Source: JANXYW01 sp031400455
GTDB lineage: Bacteria; Chloroflexota; Dehalococcoidia; DSTF01; JACRBR01
Direction: 5' to 3'
Length of the DNA stretch: 64,000 bases
Assembly: GCA_031400455.1 (NCBI GenBank)
Contig: JANNPX010000038.1
Location: 1 to 64,000, forward strand
Part shown: piece by piece, positions 49,557 through 56,910 of the stretch
How positions within the stretch are numbered: the stretch's first letter is position 1
Layout: each line of letters begins with the position of its first letter
Notes under the pieces: generated by a model
Seen by the model: the letters and a program-made list of their open reading frames with translations, nothing else
The model's database searches: none
Told to the model about the DNA's origin: nothing
Position numbers and translations under genes: made by a program

Positions 49557-51563
49557 ATGGTTCGGCGGATGCTCGCGCGCCTCGCCGGTGCAGCTGCACT
49601 CCTGCTCCTCGCCATAGCTTTGGCTTCGGGCCCGATTGGGTCGCCAGAGCGCGCGTCTGCCGCGACTCCCACACCTACGTCTACCCCATCAACGAACGCA
49701 GCTCAGAAGGGCCAGTGGAGTGCGGTTCAGGACTGGCCGGATTTCGCGATCCATTTGGCGGTGGAACACACGGGGAAGATCCTGTTCTGGGGCGCGATTG
49801 GACCGCCGACGGACGCAAATTCTTGGGATCCGGCGACCGGCGCGTTCACGACCGTGACGACATCGTCCAATATCTTCTGCGCAGGGCTTTCGATGCTTGC
49901 CGACGGACGGACGCTCGTCGTGGGGGGCCACCAAAACCCGAGCGGCGAGGCCGGAATCAAAGACACCAACCTCTACGATCCGGTGAGCGAAACATGGACT
50001 CACCTCCCCAATATGCAGTACGCGCGCTGGTATCCCAGTACGACAACGCTCGCGGACGGCAGGGTGGTCGCGATCAGCGGACAGATCTCGGCCGGCGTTT
50101 GGGCTGACACGCCGGAGGTGTACAACCCCGCGACGAATACGTGGTCGACGCTCGCGAGCGTCAATACGTCCGATATGCATGATGGTGGATATCCGCAAGC
50201 TCACCTTCTCCCTAACGGAAAGATCTTCGTAATGGGTGCGGCGCCACAGGTGATGCGGACGCTGGATGTGGTCGCACAGACTTGGACGAACTCCGGCGCG
50301 CTTCCGTTCAAATGGGGATCAGCAGCAATGTATCGGTCGGGCAAGTTCCTCTACACGGGCGGCGGCCCGACATGGGATGGCCCTGCCGGGACGAGCGCGG
50401 CTATCATCGACACGACCGGAGCGAACGTCGTCCAGCACGCCGTGCCGTCCATGGCCTATCCGCGTTTTCAGCACAATCTCGTCATGCTTCCGGATGGCCG
50501 CGTGCTTGCGGTGGGCGGATCCACCGTCGTCAACACACCATCGACGACCGGGAGTCTGTCGCCGGAGATCTTCGATCCGGTGAGCGAGACATGGACCACC
50601 ATGGCCGCCCAGCAGGTGCCGCGAATGTACCACTCGACGGCCGTGCTGTTGCCCGACGGACGGATTCTTTCTACGGGCGGCGGCGCGGCGGATGTCATCG
50701 ACTTCCCTACGGCGGAGATTTACTCGCCACCGTACCTGTTCGCAGGCCCCCGGCCCGTCATCAGCAGCGCGCCGACAAACATCGACTACACGGCGCCGAT
50801 TACGATCAATACAAACGATGCGGCCAGCATCGCGACGGTATCGCTAATCCCGCTGGCGGCGCAAACGCACACGCTCGACTCGAGCCAGACGTACCTGCCT
50901 CTCAGCTTCACAACTGGCACGAATCAGTTGATCGCGACGCCGCCCGCCAATGGTAACGTCGCGCCTCCCGGCTACTACATGCTCTTCATCGTCAACGGCA
51001 ACGGCGTCCCCGGCATCGCGAAGATCGTTAAGATCAGCAGCACCCCGCCCAGCGGCACGCCGACGCCGACGAACACGGCAACCCCGACGGCGACCGCCAC
51101 GTTCACTCCCACGCCGACGGCGACTCGCACCAACACGCCGACACCGACGCGAACGAGCACGCCCGTCCCGACGAGTACGCCGACCCCGACGCTCACGGAT
51201 ACGCCCGTGCCAACCGACACGCCGACGCCGACGAACACCCCCGTACCGACGAGCACGCCGACGCCGACGCTCACGGCTACGCCCGCGCCAACCGACACTC
51301 CGTCGCCGACGAACACCCCGGTGCCAACGAGCACGCCGACGCCAACCGCCGAACCGCCTCCCTGCCCTATCAGGCGAGCTGACGTGGATGGTGATGGCGT
51401 CGTGTCGATTCTCGACCTGACTCTTGTAGCTGGCTACTTCACACAGACGATCCCGCCGGCCCCGCCGGGCTACGATCAGGACGGAGACGGCACTATCAGC
51501 ATTCTCGACCTGACGAGGATGGCGGGTGTGTTTACCCAGAGCGTGGCGAACTGCCCGCCGTAA
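49557..51563 (+). CDS. Secreted galactose-oxidase-like copper radical oxidase with dockerin-like module
   Basis: 668 residues. Signal peptide (about 5-36), then a seven-bladed kelch propeller and an Ig-like C-terminal domain as in AA5 enzymes. All copper-radical residues appear in place: Cys108 (IFCAGLS) and Tyr159 (ARWYPST) for the thioether cross-link, Tyr358-His359 (RMYHST) and His438 (QTHTLD). PPGYYMLFIVNGNGVP is the family's final strand. A T/P linker of about 110 residues leads to CPIRRADVDGDGVVSILDLT and QDGDGTISILDLTRMAGVF with a closing Cys. It should oxidise primary alcohols or aldehydes outside the cell, producing H2O2. ATG 49557 has GAGGA 7 nt upstream. Confidence 0.9.
   Translation: MVRRMLARLAGAAALLLLAIALASGPIGSPERASAATPTPTSTPSTNAAQKGQWSAVQDWPDFAIHLAVEHTGKILFWGAIGPPTDANSWDPATGAFTTVTTSSNIFCAGLSMLADGRTLVVGGHQNPSGEAGIKDTNLYDPVSETWTHLPNMQYARWYPSTTTLADGRVVAISGQISAGVWADTPEVYNPATNTWSTLASVNTSDMHDGGYPQAHLLPNGKIFVMGAAPQVMRTLDVVAQTWTNSGALPFKWGSAAMYRSGKFLYTGGGPTWDGPAGTSAAIIDTTGANVVQHAVPSMAYPRFQHNLVMLPDGRVLAVGGSTVVNTPSTTGSLSPEIFDPVSETWTTMAAQQVPRMYHSTAVLLPDGRILSTGGGAADVIDFPTAEIYSPPYLFAGPRPVISSAPTNIDYTAPITINTNDAASIATVSLIPLAAQTHTLDSSQTYLPLSFTTGTNQLIATPPANGNVAPPGYYMLFIVNGNGVPGIAKIVKISSTPPSGTPTPTNTATPTATATFTPTPTATRTNTPTPTRTSTPVPTSTPTPTLTDTPVPTDTPTPTNTPVPTSTPTPTLTATPAPTDTPSPTNTPVPTSTPTPTAEPPPCPIRRADVDGDGVVSILDLTLVAGYFTQTIPPAPPGYDQDGDGTISILDLTRMAGVFTQSVANCPP
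51162..51355 (+). repeat. 78-bp tandem repeat coding the T/P linker
   Basis: Two complete and one partial copy of a 78-bp unit (51162, 51240, 51318) in the copper-oxidase linker. Each encodes a 26-residue PVPTSTPTPTLT... unit. The nucleotide units differ at scattered positions. Such repeats expand or contract by slippage without shifting frame. Confidence 0.85.
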
Positions 51564-51590
51564 GCACGTGACATCCCATGCCGCCAAGCG

Positions 51591-54107
51591 TTACGGGGCA
51601 GGTGGCGCGTCCACGCCTGAGCCGTCTGCGGCGACGGGTGGCGCCTCCGGACCCGTCGCGATGCTCAGCACATCGGATTGCCGGGCGAGTATCACGGACG
51701 CGCTGAGTTCGCGCGGGAAGTAGACGACGCCTTCCGCATAGGTGGGCTGGCCGATCGTCGTGCGGTCGCTCAAGTAGCCGTACCAGTCGGACCACGCATC
51801 CGCGCTCACAAGTCGCGACGCGATGTCGTCTTTCGTGAGGCCCTCGTACTCTCCAGGGAAGCTCCACGTATTCGTGAAAGTGACGGCCAGTGCAGACTGG
51901 CTCGCCACGTTGAAGCGGTTGCGGCTGTCGACGAGCACAATCGCGCCCGCGACCGCCTCGTAGGGCTTGCGCATGTCCGCCGTCGTCACGTTCGTGTAGC
52001 CGCGCAGGTACCACGCCCAGCCTTCACTGAATCCGTATGAAGCGTCCACGGCGATCGGGATCGCTCGGCCCTGGCCGGATCCGGCGGCAGCAGCATCAAT
52101 CGCAACCGCCAGCTCGCGTACGTCGGGCGCGTTCTGCTGCGCCGTCAGTAGCTCGATGGGCGTGTCGCCGTGGTCGCGCTGCGCCAGCGCGGAGGTCAAC
52201 TGCGGCACGGAACCATGACCCCAGCCCGCGAGAATCCCGGTGCGCAGCGTAAACACCGAGAGCACCGCGAACGTCGCCGCGACCATGCCCTGCGCGAAGC
52301 GACGCGGCGCGTATACGCGAAACTGCGGCACCGTAAGCACGGGCAGTTCGAACGCCACGACGGCGTCGTTAACAAGCTTCGCGGAGAGCATGATCATCGG
52401 CAACGCGACGTGAACCGTGAGCCACGGATCCTTGCGGCCGATCATCGTGAACGCACCGAGCGCGGCGACGGCCCAGAACGCCAGGAACTTCGTCAGGTCC
52501 GGCACGCGCAGCGACAGCACCGCCGTGCCCGCGATCGCGGTCGCGAGCAGCAGGCGATGTTCGTCGAGCATCGGCGTTGACGCTGGTGCGACCGTCAGCA
52601 GCGCGATCGCCGCGCCGGCGGCGAGCATGGTGATGCGGTTGCGCCACCCGCCAACAAGCAGCAGTGCGACGCCACCGAGTGCGACCGCGACAAGCGGCAG
52701 GAACTCGTACGCCGGCAGCATCATGCCGTAGTAGTACATCGGGCCGTCCGCGTGACGCGATTCCGGCCGCCACGTGTAGTCCAGCGATCCCCAGATGCCC
52801 GACCAGACGCCGCCGCGGTTCGTGAAGAAGCCGGTGAACAGCGTGATCGCGATGCCGTGGAACACGGCCCAGCAGATCACCCACGCGTGCCACTTCCAGG
52901 CGAACCCCAAGACAGTCGTGATCGCAAAGATCACGCCGAGCGTGATCCACATCACCGGCAGTTCGCCGCCCGGGGTGATATCCGTGCCGCCAATGACGAT
53001 GATCTGCCGTTGCGTGTCGAAGCCGCGATCGCCGATCATCGGCAGCTTCTCGACCAGCGGGCCGTAGAACGGGAGCATCAGCAGCAGCATCGCCAGCAGC
53101 GGGTGCGCCGCATCGGGCACGGACTTCAGGTTCAAGCGCCGGCGTGCGAAGCCGGCGAACGGCCACAGCGCGGCGATCAGCGATGCAGAGCCGGCCAGCA
53201 CGACCTTCGTGCCAATGCCCGGCGCCGCAATCGTCGCCTGCGCGTCGGCCAGCCGCGACTGCAGTCTGAGCTTGCGGTCGTACCCATCACGGCGGCTCTC
53301 CGTTGTCAGCACGTGGTACGAATTCGCCAACGCTTCCCGCTCGACACGCGATTCCCCGCGATCGACGAGCTTCTTATACGCGAGCCGGATCTCGCGCACA
53401 TCGGCGTCCGGCGCGACACCGATGCGCTCGTAGTGCGTGGGTGGGCGCGACGCGTCGACGCGCGGATTGCCTGCCTGGGCGAAGAACGCCCTGGCGACGC
53501 AATAGTGCAAATAGAGCGCAAAGATCGGCACGACGAGCAGCACCATCTCGGTGGACGCGATGGCGAGCGCCAGCGTCGCGGCGAGCAGGTACAACCATCC
53601 GCGGCCCGGCTCGGCCAGGTAGCGCCAGATGATCATCGCCGTAGCGAGCGTGAAGAACGCGAGGTAGATATCGGGGCCGGCGAACCGGCTGTAGTAGACC
53701 ATCGAAGGCGAGACCGCGAGCAGAAGCGCCGCCGCGATCGCGCCGGGCCGACCGATGTGGTTTCGGAACAAGAACGGCATGGCGGCGAGCAGCACGCCAA
53801 GCAGCGCGGGCATCGCGCGAGCAGTGACGTCGCCATCGCCGAACGCCTTGAAGACGCCCGCGGCCGCGAGGATCTGCAGCGGACCGTGCAGCTCCGGCAC
53901 ATGCTCGTAGTCGCCGCCGAGCGCAACCTGACGCGCGATCAGCGAGTACAGGCCTTCGTCATTCGTGAAGGTGCGGAGACCGAGCTGCCAGAATCGCAGC
54001 AGCGCCGCCAGCGCAACGATCGCCGCGACGGCGATGAACGTCAGCAGTCCGGGCGCATGACGCTCGAACCAGGACAACTTGCGGTAATGGACGTTGCATG
54101 CAGCCAT
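51591..54107 (-). CDS. Agl23-like (TIGR03663) GT39-type membrane glycosyltransferase with internal J-like segment
   Basis: 838 residues with about 11 membrane helices. The first loop has TFTNDEGLYSLIARQVALGG, DxE-like acidic residues used by GT39 enzymes for lipid-linked sugars, and HGPLQ further on. Between helices, about residues 224-280, a segment HYERIGVAPDADVREIRLAY ... LANSYHVLTTESRRDGYDRK has the shape of a J-domain but lacks HPD. The C-terminal 200 residues are a soluble exterior domain. The related family has been linked to flippase activity in archaeal N-glycosylation. AAGGAG precedes ATG 54107. Confidence 0.8.
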   Translation of the reverse strand: MAACNVHYRKLSWFERHAPGLLTFIAVAAIVALAALLRFWQLGLRTFTNDEGLYSLIARQVALGGDYEHVPELHGPLQILAAAGVFKAFGDGDVTARAMPALLGVLLAAMPFLFRNHIGRPGAIAAALLLAVSPSMVYYSRFAGPDIYLAFFTLATAMIIWRYLAEPGRGWLYLLAATLALAIASTEMVLLVVPIFALYLHYCVARAFFAQAGNPRVDASRPPTHYERIGVAPDADVREIRLAYKKLVDRGESRVEREALANSYHVLTTESRRDGYDRKLRLQSRLADAQATIAAPGIGTKVVLAGSASLIAALWPFAGFARRRLNLKSVPDAAHPLLAMLLLMLPFYGPLVEKLPMIGDRGFDTQRQIIVIGGTDITPGGELPVMWITLGVIFAITTVLGFAWKWHAWVICWAVFHGIAITLFTGFFTNRGGVWSGIWGSLDYTWRPESRHADGPMYYYGMMLPAYEFLPLVAVALGGVALLLVGGWRNRITMLAAGAAIALLTVAPASTPMLDEHRLLLATAIAGTAVLSLRVPDLTKFLAFWAVAALGAFTMIGRKDPWLTVHVALPMIMLSAKLVNDAVVAFELPVLTVPQFRVYAPRRFAQGMVAATFAVLSVFTLRTGILAGWGHGSVPQLTSALAQRDHGDTPIELLTAQQNAPDVRELAVAIDAAAAGSGQGRAIPIAVDASYGFSEGWAWYLRGYTNVTTADMRKPYEAVAGAIVLVDSRNRFNVASQSALAVTFTNTWSFPGEYEGLTKDDIASRLVSADAWSDWYGYLSDRTTIGQPTYAEGVVYFPRELSASVILARQSDVLSIATGPEAPPVAADGSGVDAPPAP

Positions 54108-54240
54108 GGCGCGCTCCTTGCATCAGGCTTTCCGTCCAGTATCGGACGGCGATGCACCGGAGCACGTAGGCACATCCCTCACACAGAGCGGGAACCCCCC
54201 TCACTCCGAGCCGCGTGGGCCTGACCGCCGGCACCATCGG

Positions 54241-55197
54241 CTAATGCGACGGGACTCCCGGCTGGAGCGTCGTTCCTGGGCCCTTCCGGCGCTTCTCGGC
54301 GATGGATGCGATCACCGCAACGGAGATGATCGTCACTATCACGCCGAGGCTGACCAGCGGATGGATCTTGTACACGTCGACCAGCAGCATTTTCGTACCG
54401 ACGAAGACGAGGACCGATGCCAGAGCCGGTTTAAGGTAGGTGAATCCTGACATGTAGCCGTTGAGCACGAAATAGAGCGAGCGAAGCCCAAGTATCGCGA
54501 ATACGTTCGACGTGAAGACGATGAACGGATCGTCCGTGACCGCATAGATCGCCGGGATCGAATCGACCGCAAATACGACGTCGGTACTCTCGATGACGAG
54601 CAGCACGAGGAACAAGGGGGTTGCAAACAGCGCGCCGTTGCGCCGCGTGAACAGCTTCTGCCCCTCGTATCCCTCTGTCACAGGCAAGAAGCGCCTTGCC
54701 ACGCGAACGAACAGATTGTGCTCGATGGTGGGCACATGCTCGCTGGAATCGCGAAGGAACTTGATCCCGGTAAAGATCAGGAACGCGCCAAAGATATAGA
54801 TGATGAAATGGAACGAGCCGAGCAGCGCCGCGCCCGCCGCGATCAGTGCCACGCGCGTCACCAGCGCGCCAATGATGCCCCAGAACAACACGCGGTGCTG
54901 ATACTGGGCGGGGACAGCGAAGGCCGAGAAGATCATCAGGAAGACGAAGATGTTGTCCACGCTGAGTGACTTCTCGATGACGTAGCCGGTCGTCCATTCA
55001 AGGCCCTTCTCCGAGCCCTGGAAGATGTACACGCCGACATTGAATGCGACAGCAAGTCCGATCCAAAACGCGCTCCAGCCAAGCGCCTCCCTGCGCCCAA
55101 TCTCGTGGGCGTCTCGATGAAACACGCCGAGATCGAGTGCGAGCATGATGAGGACGAAAGCGAGGAAGAGAAGCCACGGCATGGATTCGGCTAGCAT
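54241..55197 (-). CDS. TerC-family membrane protein, probable Mn2+ exporter
   Basis: 318 residues with eight or nine membrane helices. Acidic residues within helices, as expected for the family, include MLALDLGVFHR, EKSLSVDNIFVFLMIFSAF and VIESTDVVFAVDSIPAIYAV. TerC proteins such as Alx and YkoY export manganese, for metalation of secreted enzymes in some species. A yybP-ykoY-type riboswitch lies upstream, with one small gene in between, which supports Mn control. ATG 55197 follows GGAG at a suitable distance. Confidence 0.92.
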   Translation of the reverse strand: MLAESMPWLLFLAFVLIMLALDLGVFHRDAHEIGRREALGWSAFWIGLAVAFNVGVYIFQGSEKGLEWTTGYVIEKSLSVDNIFVFLMIFSAFAVPAQYQHRVLFWGIIGALVTRVALIAAGAALLGSFHFIIYIFGAFLIFTGIKFLRDSSEHVPTIEHNLFVRVARRFLPVTEGYEGQKLFTRRNGALFATPLFLVLLVIESTDVVFAVDSIPAIYAVTDDPFIVFTSNVFAILGLRSLYFVLNGYMSGFTYLKPALASVLVFVGTKMLLVDVYKIHPLVSLGVIVTIISVAVIASIAEKRRKGPGTTLQPGVPSH

Positions 55198-55220
55198 CGG
55201 GCGTTACTCCGTCCGGTAGA

Positions 55221-55262
55221 CGTGGTGGGTGAGCGACTCGGAAGCGCCGCTCACCCACCACG
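55221..55262 (-). promoter_or_regulatory. 15-bp intercistronic hairpin before terC
   Basis: CGTGGTGGGTGAGCG/CGCTCACCCACCACG pair perfectly (55221-55235 with 55248-55262) between the small acidic gene and the TerC gene, 23 nt before its start codon. No U-run follows, so RNA processing or translation modulation is more likely than termination. Confidence 0.6.
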
Positions 55263-55292
55263 GAGTTGAGCTAGGTTGGGACGGCGTGATTA

Positions 55293-55550
55293 TCAGTCGT
55301 CGAAACCATCATAGCCCTCGTCGCGCCCGCGATCGCCCCTGCGGTCACGCCGATTCGAGCCTTCATCGACGCCGGCCGGGGCGCGTTCTCGACGCTCCGC
55401 TCGGTCGTCCTCGTAATCGTCCTGATCGTCGCCGCTGAAGAGCCGGCTCAAGAAGCCGCGAATGCCGCGGCGGGGAGCTGCCCCGTCGCGAGTCCGGCGG
55501 CCGTCCTGCTGGTCGCCGCGGTCGAACATTTCGAAGAGTTCGTCGAACAT
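55293..55550 (-). CDS. Small acidic/arginine-rich protein under Mn riboswitch (85 aa)
   Basis: Begins MFDELFEMFDRGDQQDG, then a short amphipathic FLSRLFSGDD, and a tail with alternating D/E and R (GDRGRDEGYDGFDD). No cysteine, membrane helix or known family. ATG 55550 has GAGGAGG 7 nt upstream. It is the first gene after the yybP-ykoY aptamer and precedes terC. An Asp-rich C-terminus could bind Mn2+, but this is speculation. Confidence 0.7.
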   Translation of the reverse strand: MFDELFEMFDRGDQQDGRRTRDGAAPRRGIRGFLSRLFSGDDQDDYEDDRAERRERAPAGVDEGSNRRDRRGDRGRDEGYDGFDD

Positions 55551-55602
55551 GAAAAAACCTCCTCGCGGTGCAGGCCCTGCCGCATCCATATGAGTGGATG
55601 TA

Positions 55603-55716
55603 GCAAGGTCTCACCGGACGAGAAGGCTTCTCGTCTCCAGAACCGGCGCGGGGCCTCGCGCGTATTGGCGGCTCTGGATTCAACTCCGTAAGAGCGTCGG
55701 GTTACTCCCCTTGACG
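55603..55716 (-). promoter_or_regulatory. yybP-ykoY manganese riboswitch
   Basis: On the minus strand the leader starts CAAGGGGAGTAACC (55701-55714) and ends GGTGAGACCTTGC (55604-55616 region), the two conserved L1/L3-side signatures of this class, with CAAGG and CCTTG able to close P1. A middle hairpin (GACGAGAAG/CTTCTCGTC) adds the variable stem. In other bacteria this aptamer binds Mn2+ and activates exporters such as TerC/MntP. Two short hairpins follow before the GAGGAGG site. Confidence 0.85.
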
Positions 55717-55722
55717 CTGTAA

Positions 55723-55753
55723 CTATAGCGAATATTGCCGCTGACCGTCCAAC
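55723..55753 (-). promoter_or_regulatory. Candidate promoter of the Mn riboswitch RNA
   Basis: TTGGAC (55748-55753) and TATAGT (55723-55728) on the minus strand with a 19-nt spacer, placing the start at the first bases of the aptamer. The spacer is slightly long. The remaining bases to 55899 hold nothing recognisable. Confidence 0.5.
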
Positions 55754-55899
55754 CCTCACACGCAGGCGTTTCCGATCACGTGCCCTCACGCCATTGGGCT
55801 TGATGCCTGACACATGCGATCGCCCGCGGGCCTGCATTGACGCACAGATGCGTACGCGAGTATCGTAATCGCACACACGTTCTACTGAAACGAGGTCGC

Positions 55900-56763
55900 G
55901 TGCCCGCCCGTCATCGCCTCGGCAACCTACACCTTCAGATCCTCTCCGACGGCCTGTATTTCCAGGACGCCGGCGCCGTCTTCGGCATAGTCCCGAAGCT
56001 GCTGTGGGAGCGTCTCGGCGTCCCCCTGAACGACCGCCACCAGATGTCGCTCGGACTGAACTCGCTGCTGTTGCAGTCGCAGGGGAAGACCATCCTCATC
56101 GAAACAGGCGTGGGCGACAAGGAACGGCCGCTCGCGCAGACCGAGCGCCCGGGTGGCGTCTCGCTGCTCGACGAACTGCGCGCCGCCGGTGTCGCGCCGG
56201 AGGACGTCGATATCGTCATCAACACGCACCTGCACGCCGACCATTGCGGCTGGAACACGCGCAAGAACGACGCCGGCGCCTACGTACCGACGTTCCCGCG
56301 CGCCCGCTACCTGATCCAGCGGCTTGAATGGGACGCCGCAACGCATCCGAACGAGCGCACCCGCGCGACCTACCTGACCGAGAACATGGCGCCGCTCGAG
56401 ACGACCAGTCAGCTTGAGCTCATCGACGGCGAGATGCGCGTGACCGACGAAGTAACGATCGTACCGACGCACGGCCACACGCAGGGTCACGCCAGCGTGA
56501 TCCTGGCATCCGGCGGCGAGAAAGCGATCTACCTCGGCGACATGATCCAGCACCCGGTGCAGCTCGAGCGCGCTCCGTGGGTCTCGTCCTTCGATCTCTT
56601 CCCGCTCGAAGCGATGGAGACGAAGAAGGCCGTCGTCGCCGCCGCTATCGCCGAACAGCAGCTCGTCGTCGCAGTGCATTGCGCCTACCCAGGCCTCGGC
56701 TACATGACCCAGACCCCAGACGGCAAGAACAAGTGGACGCCGGTGGAGGCGAACGGCGAGTGA
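55900..56763 (+). CDS. Metallo-beta-lactamase-fold hydrolase
   Basis: 287 residues. Typical MBL-fold lactonase-like layout: NSLLLQSQGKTILIETGVG, INTHLHADHCGWN (HxHxDH metal site), PTHGHTQGHASVIL and YLGDMIQHP with later ligands, and VVAVHCAYPGLG. The class includes quorum-quenching lactonases, arylsulfatase-like and phosphodiesterase enzymes; the substrate is not evident. GTG 55900 is chosen because GAGGT lies just upstream; a TTG 21 codons earlier is open but not conserved. Confidence 0.9.
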   Translation: MPARHRLGNLHLQILSDGLYFQDAGAVFGIVPKLLWERLGVPLNDRHQMSLGLNSLLLQSQGKTILIETGVGDKERPLAQTERPGGVSLLDELRAAGVAPEDVDIVINTHLHADHCGWNTRKNDAGAYVPTFPRARYLIQRLEWDAATHPNERTRATYLTENMAPLETTSQLELIDGEMRVTDEVTIVPTHGHTQGHASVILASGGEKAIYLGDMIQHPVQLERAPWVSSFDLFPLEAMETKKAVVAAAIAEQQLVVAVHCAYPGLGYMTQTPDGKNKWTPVEANGE

Positions 56764-56794
56764 GCACGCACTCCTCCCCCGGCGCTTCGCGCCA

Positions 56795-56880
56795 CCCTCT
56801 CCCACAAGGGGAGAGGGAAGCATCAGGTGCATCCGACGTTGCGACCGGAACGCGCTGGCGGGGCGAGCCCCACCCCTACG
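56795..56880. repeat. CCCTCTCC hairpin and a divergent GTAGGGGC-type palindrome
   Basis: 56795-56817 is a CCCTCTCCC/GGGGAGAGGG hairpin with CACAA loop. 56857-56880 holds GGGGC-GA-GCCCC followed by ACCCCTAC, a shorter member of the GTAGGGG family. Both lie between the MBL and RecQ genes, whose start is 30 nt later. Confidence 0.6.
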
Positions 56881-56910
56881 CGATCAGTGCGCCGGAAGTG
56901 GGGGGTTAGG

